From: Nitrospira sp.
Lineage (GTDB): Bacteria; Nitrospirota; JACRHL01
Length of the DNA stretch: 5,077 nucleotides
Direction: 5' to 3'
NCBI GenBank assembly: GCA_026994095.1
Contig: JALWRU010000279.1
Span: 1-5,077, forward strand
A program made the position numbers and the translations under genes. Shown here in pieces: positions 3,887 through 5,077 of the stretch; positions within the stretch are counted from its first letter, which is position 1, and each line of letters starts with the position of its first letter. Below the pieces are notes generated by a model, which had not been told where the DNA came from, searched no databases, and was given only the letters and a program-made list of their open reading frames with translations.

Positions 3887-5077
3887 CTAGGGGGCTGCCG
3901 GAGCGGCCACTTTGATCGCGCGGGACAGGGCCGAACCGGTGGACGGCCAGACCCCTTTGGAGCGGATGGTCGGGGCGGTGCCGTCGAACACCACATAGCT
4001 GTAGCGGGTGTAATGGGGCAGCTTGCGGGTCAAGCCCTTCAATACCTCGGCTTTGGGTGCGCCGATCCAGCCGACCGGACGCCCCCCATCCTCGCCCGGT
4101 TGCTCCACCACGATTGCCAGCGCATCGCTGTCGCGCCGGTAAAGACCTCCGGGGAGCATGGCCCCATGGTCTGTGAGCAGCGAGTTTTTTTTGTCTGCCA
4201 GTAGCATCCCCACATTGCGGGTAAAGCGATTGTCCCAGCCAAGTACCCATATCGGGCCGTCAGGGAGGGCTGTTAGTTCTGAGTCCAGCAGGATGTGGTC
4301 GGGCTGATCGGTCCAGCTTTCCGCCAGCTTGCGGAAGGAGAACAGACGGTCATCGCTGGCTTTTCCAGGCAGGATGAAGTGGGGGCTTACGCTGCCGAAC
4401 AGCTTGGCCAGAATGGCCCCGGACTCGCCCCCATCCAGCCCTCGAAACAGGTCAAAGTCCGGGTCCAGCGCCATGCGGGTCGGGGTAAACGGCACGGTGA
4501 CCGAGTAACGATGAGCCCGCTTGGTCATCTTGAGGGTCTTCTGGATCGTCGGTGCGTCTGTGCCAGAGATAGTGATCGGCAGATAGAGCTGATAGGGTGG
4601 CTCACTCTGGGTCTGCACCACCTCAAACGACACCTCATGACCATCTTTGACCGGTTTGGCAGCCACATCTTCCAGCGCCAGCGAAGGTGCGCCGGTGCGG
4701 TTGATCCACTGGATGAAGATCGGTGCCAGCGACTGCCCTGCGACCCGCGAAAAGACCTCCTCCAGCTCGGCAAACCCGGCCCGCCGGAAGCGGTAGGTCA
4801 GGTAAAACTCCTTGAGGGCATCAAAGAAGATGGCATCACCCAACTGGCGCCGCAGCATGTGGAACATCATCATGCTCTTGCCGTAGCCCACGGCCTGGCT
4901 GGCCCGGTTGTGGCGGGCGCGGAAGGTCCGTAACGGGAAGTCGGTGCCGTCGGCCACAAAGGCCGCATATGCGGCCAGTTGGTCGCGCCGATATTCGGTG
5001 CCGTTACCGGCCTCTTCGGCCAGCATGTAGTCGGCCAGATAGACGGTCAGCCCTTCGGACCAGTTGCCGTCCTCCGG
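3887..5077 (-). CDS. M1-family (aminopeptidase N-like) metallopeptidase, C-terminal part (5' end outside window)
   Basis: The C-terminal 396 residues; the reading frame continues off the right edge. The first residues, GNWSEGLTVYLADY, match the conserved segment with the third zinc ligand (Glu8 of this fragment, equivalent to the Glu of WLNEGF). The HEXXH motif would lie just outside the window. VGYGKSMMMFHMLRRQLGD follows, whose Tyr65 fits the transition-state Tyr of the family, then the FIQWINRTGAPSLAL region that opens the next beta domain. DPDFDLFRGLD comes later, and the end is a domain of about 160 residues with LPHYTRYSYVVFDG that I recognise only as typical of bacterial M1-like proteins without the long ERAP-type C-terminal domain. 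It probably lies upstream of cbiX in one transcription unit (31-base gap). Whether it is secreted cannot be seen. An A AAA AAC run at 4184-4190 is noted under findings. Confidence 0.88.
   Translation of the reverse strand, partial: PEDGNWSEGLTVYLADYMLAEEAGNGTEYRRDQLAAYAAFVADGTDFPLRTFRARHNRASQAVGYGKSMMMFHMLRRQLGDAIFFDALKEFYLTYRFRRAGFAELEEVFSRVAGQSLAPIFIQWINRTGAPSLALEDVAAKPVKDGHEVSFEVVQTQSEPPYQLYLPITISGTDAPTIQKTLKMTKRAHRYSVTVPFTPTRMALDPDFDLFRGLDGGESGAILAKLFGSVSPHFILPGKASDDRLFSFRKLAESWTDQPDHILLDSELTALPDGPIWVLGWDNRFTRNVGMLLADKKNSLLTDHGAMLPGGLYRRDSDALAIVVEQPGEDGGRPVGWIGAPKAEVLKGLTRKLPHYTRYSYVVFDGTAPTIRSKGVWPSTGSALSRAIKVAAPAAP

Noticed and set aside
4141..4192. Terminator-like pattern on the plus strand: GGGG/CCCC inverted repeat followed by eight T
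   Set aside because: The repeat lies more than 25 bases before the T run, the stem is four pairs, and the site is inside a conserved coding region with no plus-strand gene upstream.
3852..4250. 132-codon minus-strand frame as an independent gene
   Set aside because: It lies within the M1 peptidase gene in another frame, is rich in Arg, Gly and Pro with no recognisable domain, while the peptidase frame shows clear family motifs. It is kept only as a possible -1 frameshift extension.
4295..4933. 212-codon plus-strand frame opposite the M1 peptidase gene
   Set aside because: Antisense shadow in GC-rich coding DNA; its composition is typical of a reversed frame and it has no domain.

Overview
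The window looks like ordinary chromosome of a moderately GC-rich Gram-negative bacterium, probably in the Proteobacteria/Desulfobacterota range. The grounds are a lipobox protein with an outer-membrane type +2 residue, DsrE/F/H-family sulfur-relay-like proteins, a long-form CbiX chelatase and an M1-like peptidase. I cannot assign a genus. No RNA gene, insertion sequence, CRISPR array or phage gene is visible, and coding density is very high.

Plus strand, 1-3105: seven tightly packed genes that probably form one operon. They are the 3' part of mtnP (methylthioadenosine phosphorylase), a six-TPR lipoprotein, a small membrane-anchored YHS-domain protein, a short-form transaldolase (TalC/Fsa family), and three small proteins resembling DsrE, DsrF and DsrH (TusD/TusC/TusB). 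Gaps or overlaps between neighbours are -4, 23, 74, -8, 10 and -4 bases. The 74-base gap before the transaldolase is the largest and the only plausible place for an internal regulatory element, but I see no convincing promoter or terminator in it.

Minus strand, 5077-3118: the C-terminal part of an M1-like metallopeptidase is followed after 31 bases by a TTG-started CbiX/SirB-type chelatase. This pair converges on the plus-strand operon, with only 12 bases between the two stop codons and no evident terminator hairpin.

How the genes relate: mtnP handles the sulfur-containing by-product of polyamine and SAM metabolism, transaldolase handles sugar phosphates, the Dsr-like trio suggests persulfide transfer, and the chelatase suggests siroheme or cobalamin synthesis. 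A sulfur theme is plausible but remains inference.

The most notable observation is that the transaldolase has no ATG, GTG or TTG at its natural N-terminus. The conserved N-terminal motif begins at an ATC codon placed behind a good Shine-Dalgarno sequence. Other points are a chelatase lacking a usual active-site Glu, a cysteine pattern in the Dsr-like trio that differs from the textbook set, and an in-frame A AAA AAC heptamer in the peptidase gene whose -1 frame stays open up to the chelatase start codon.
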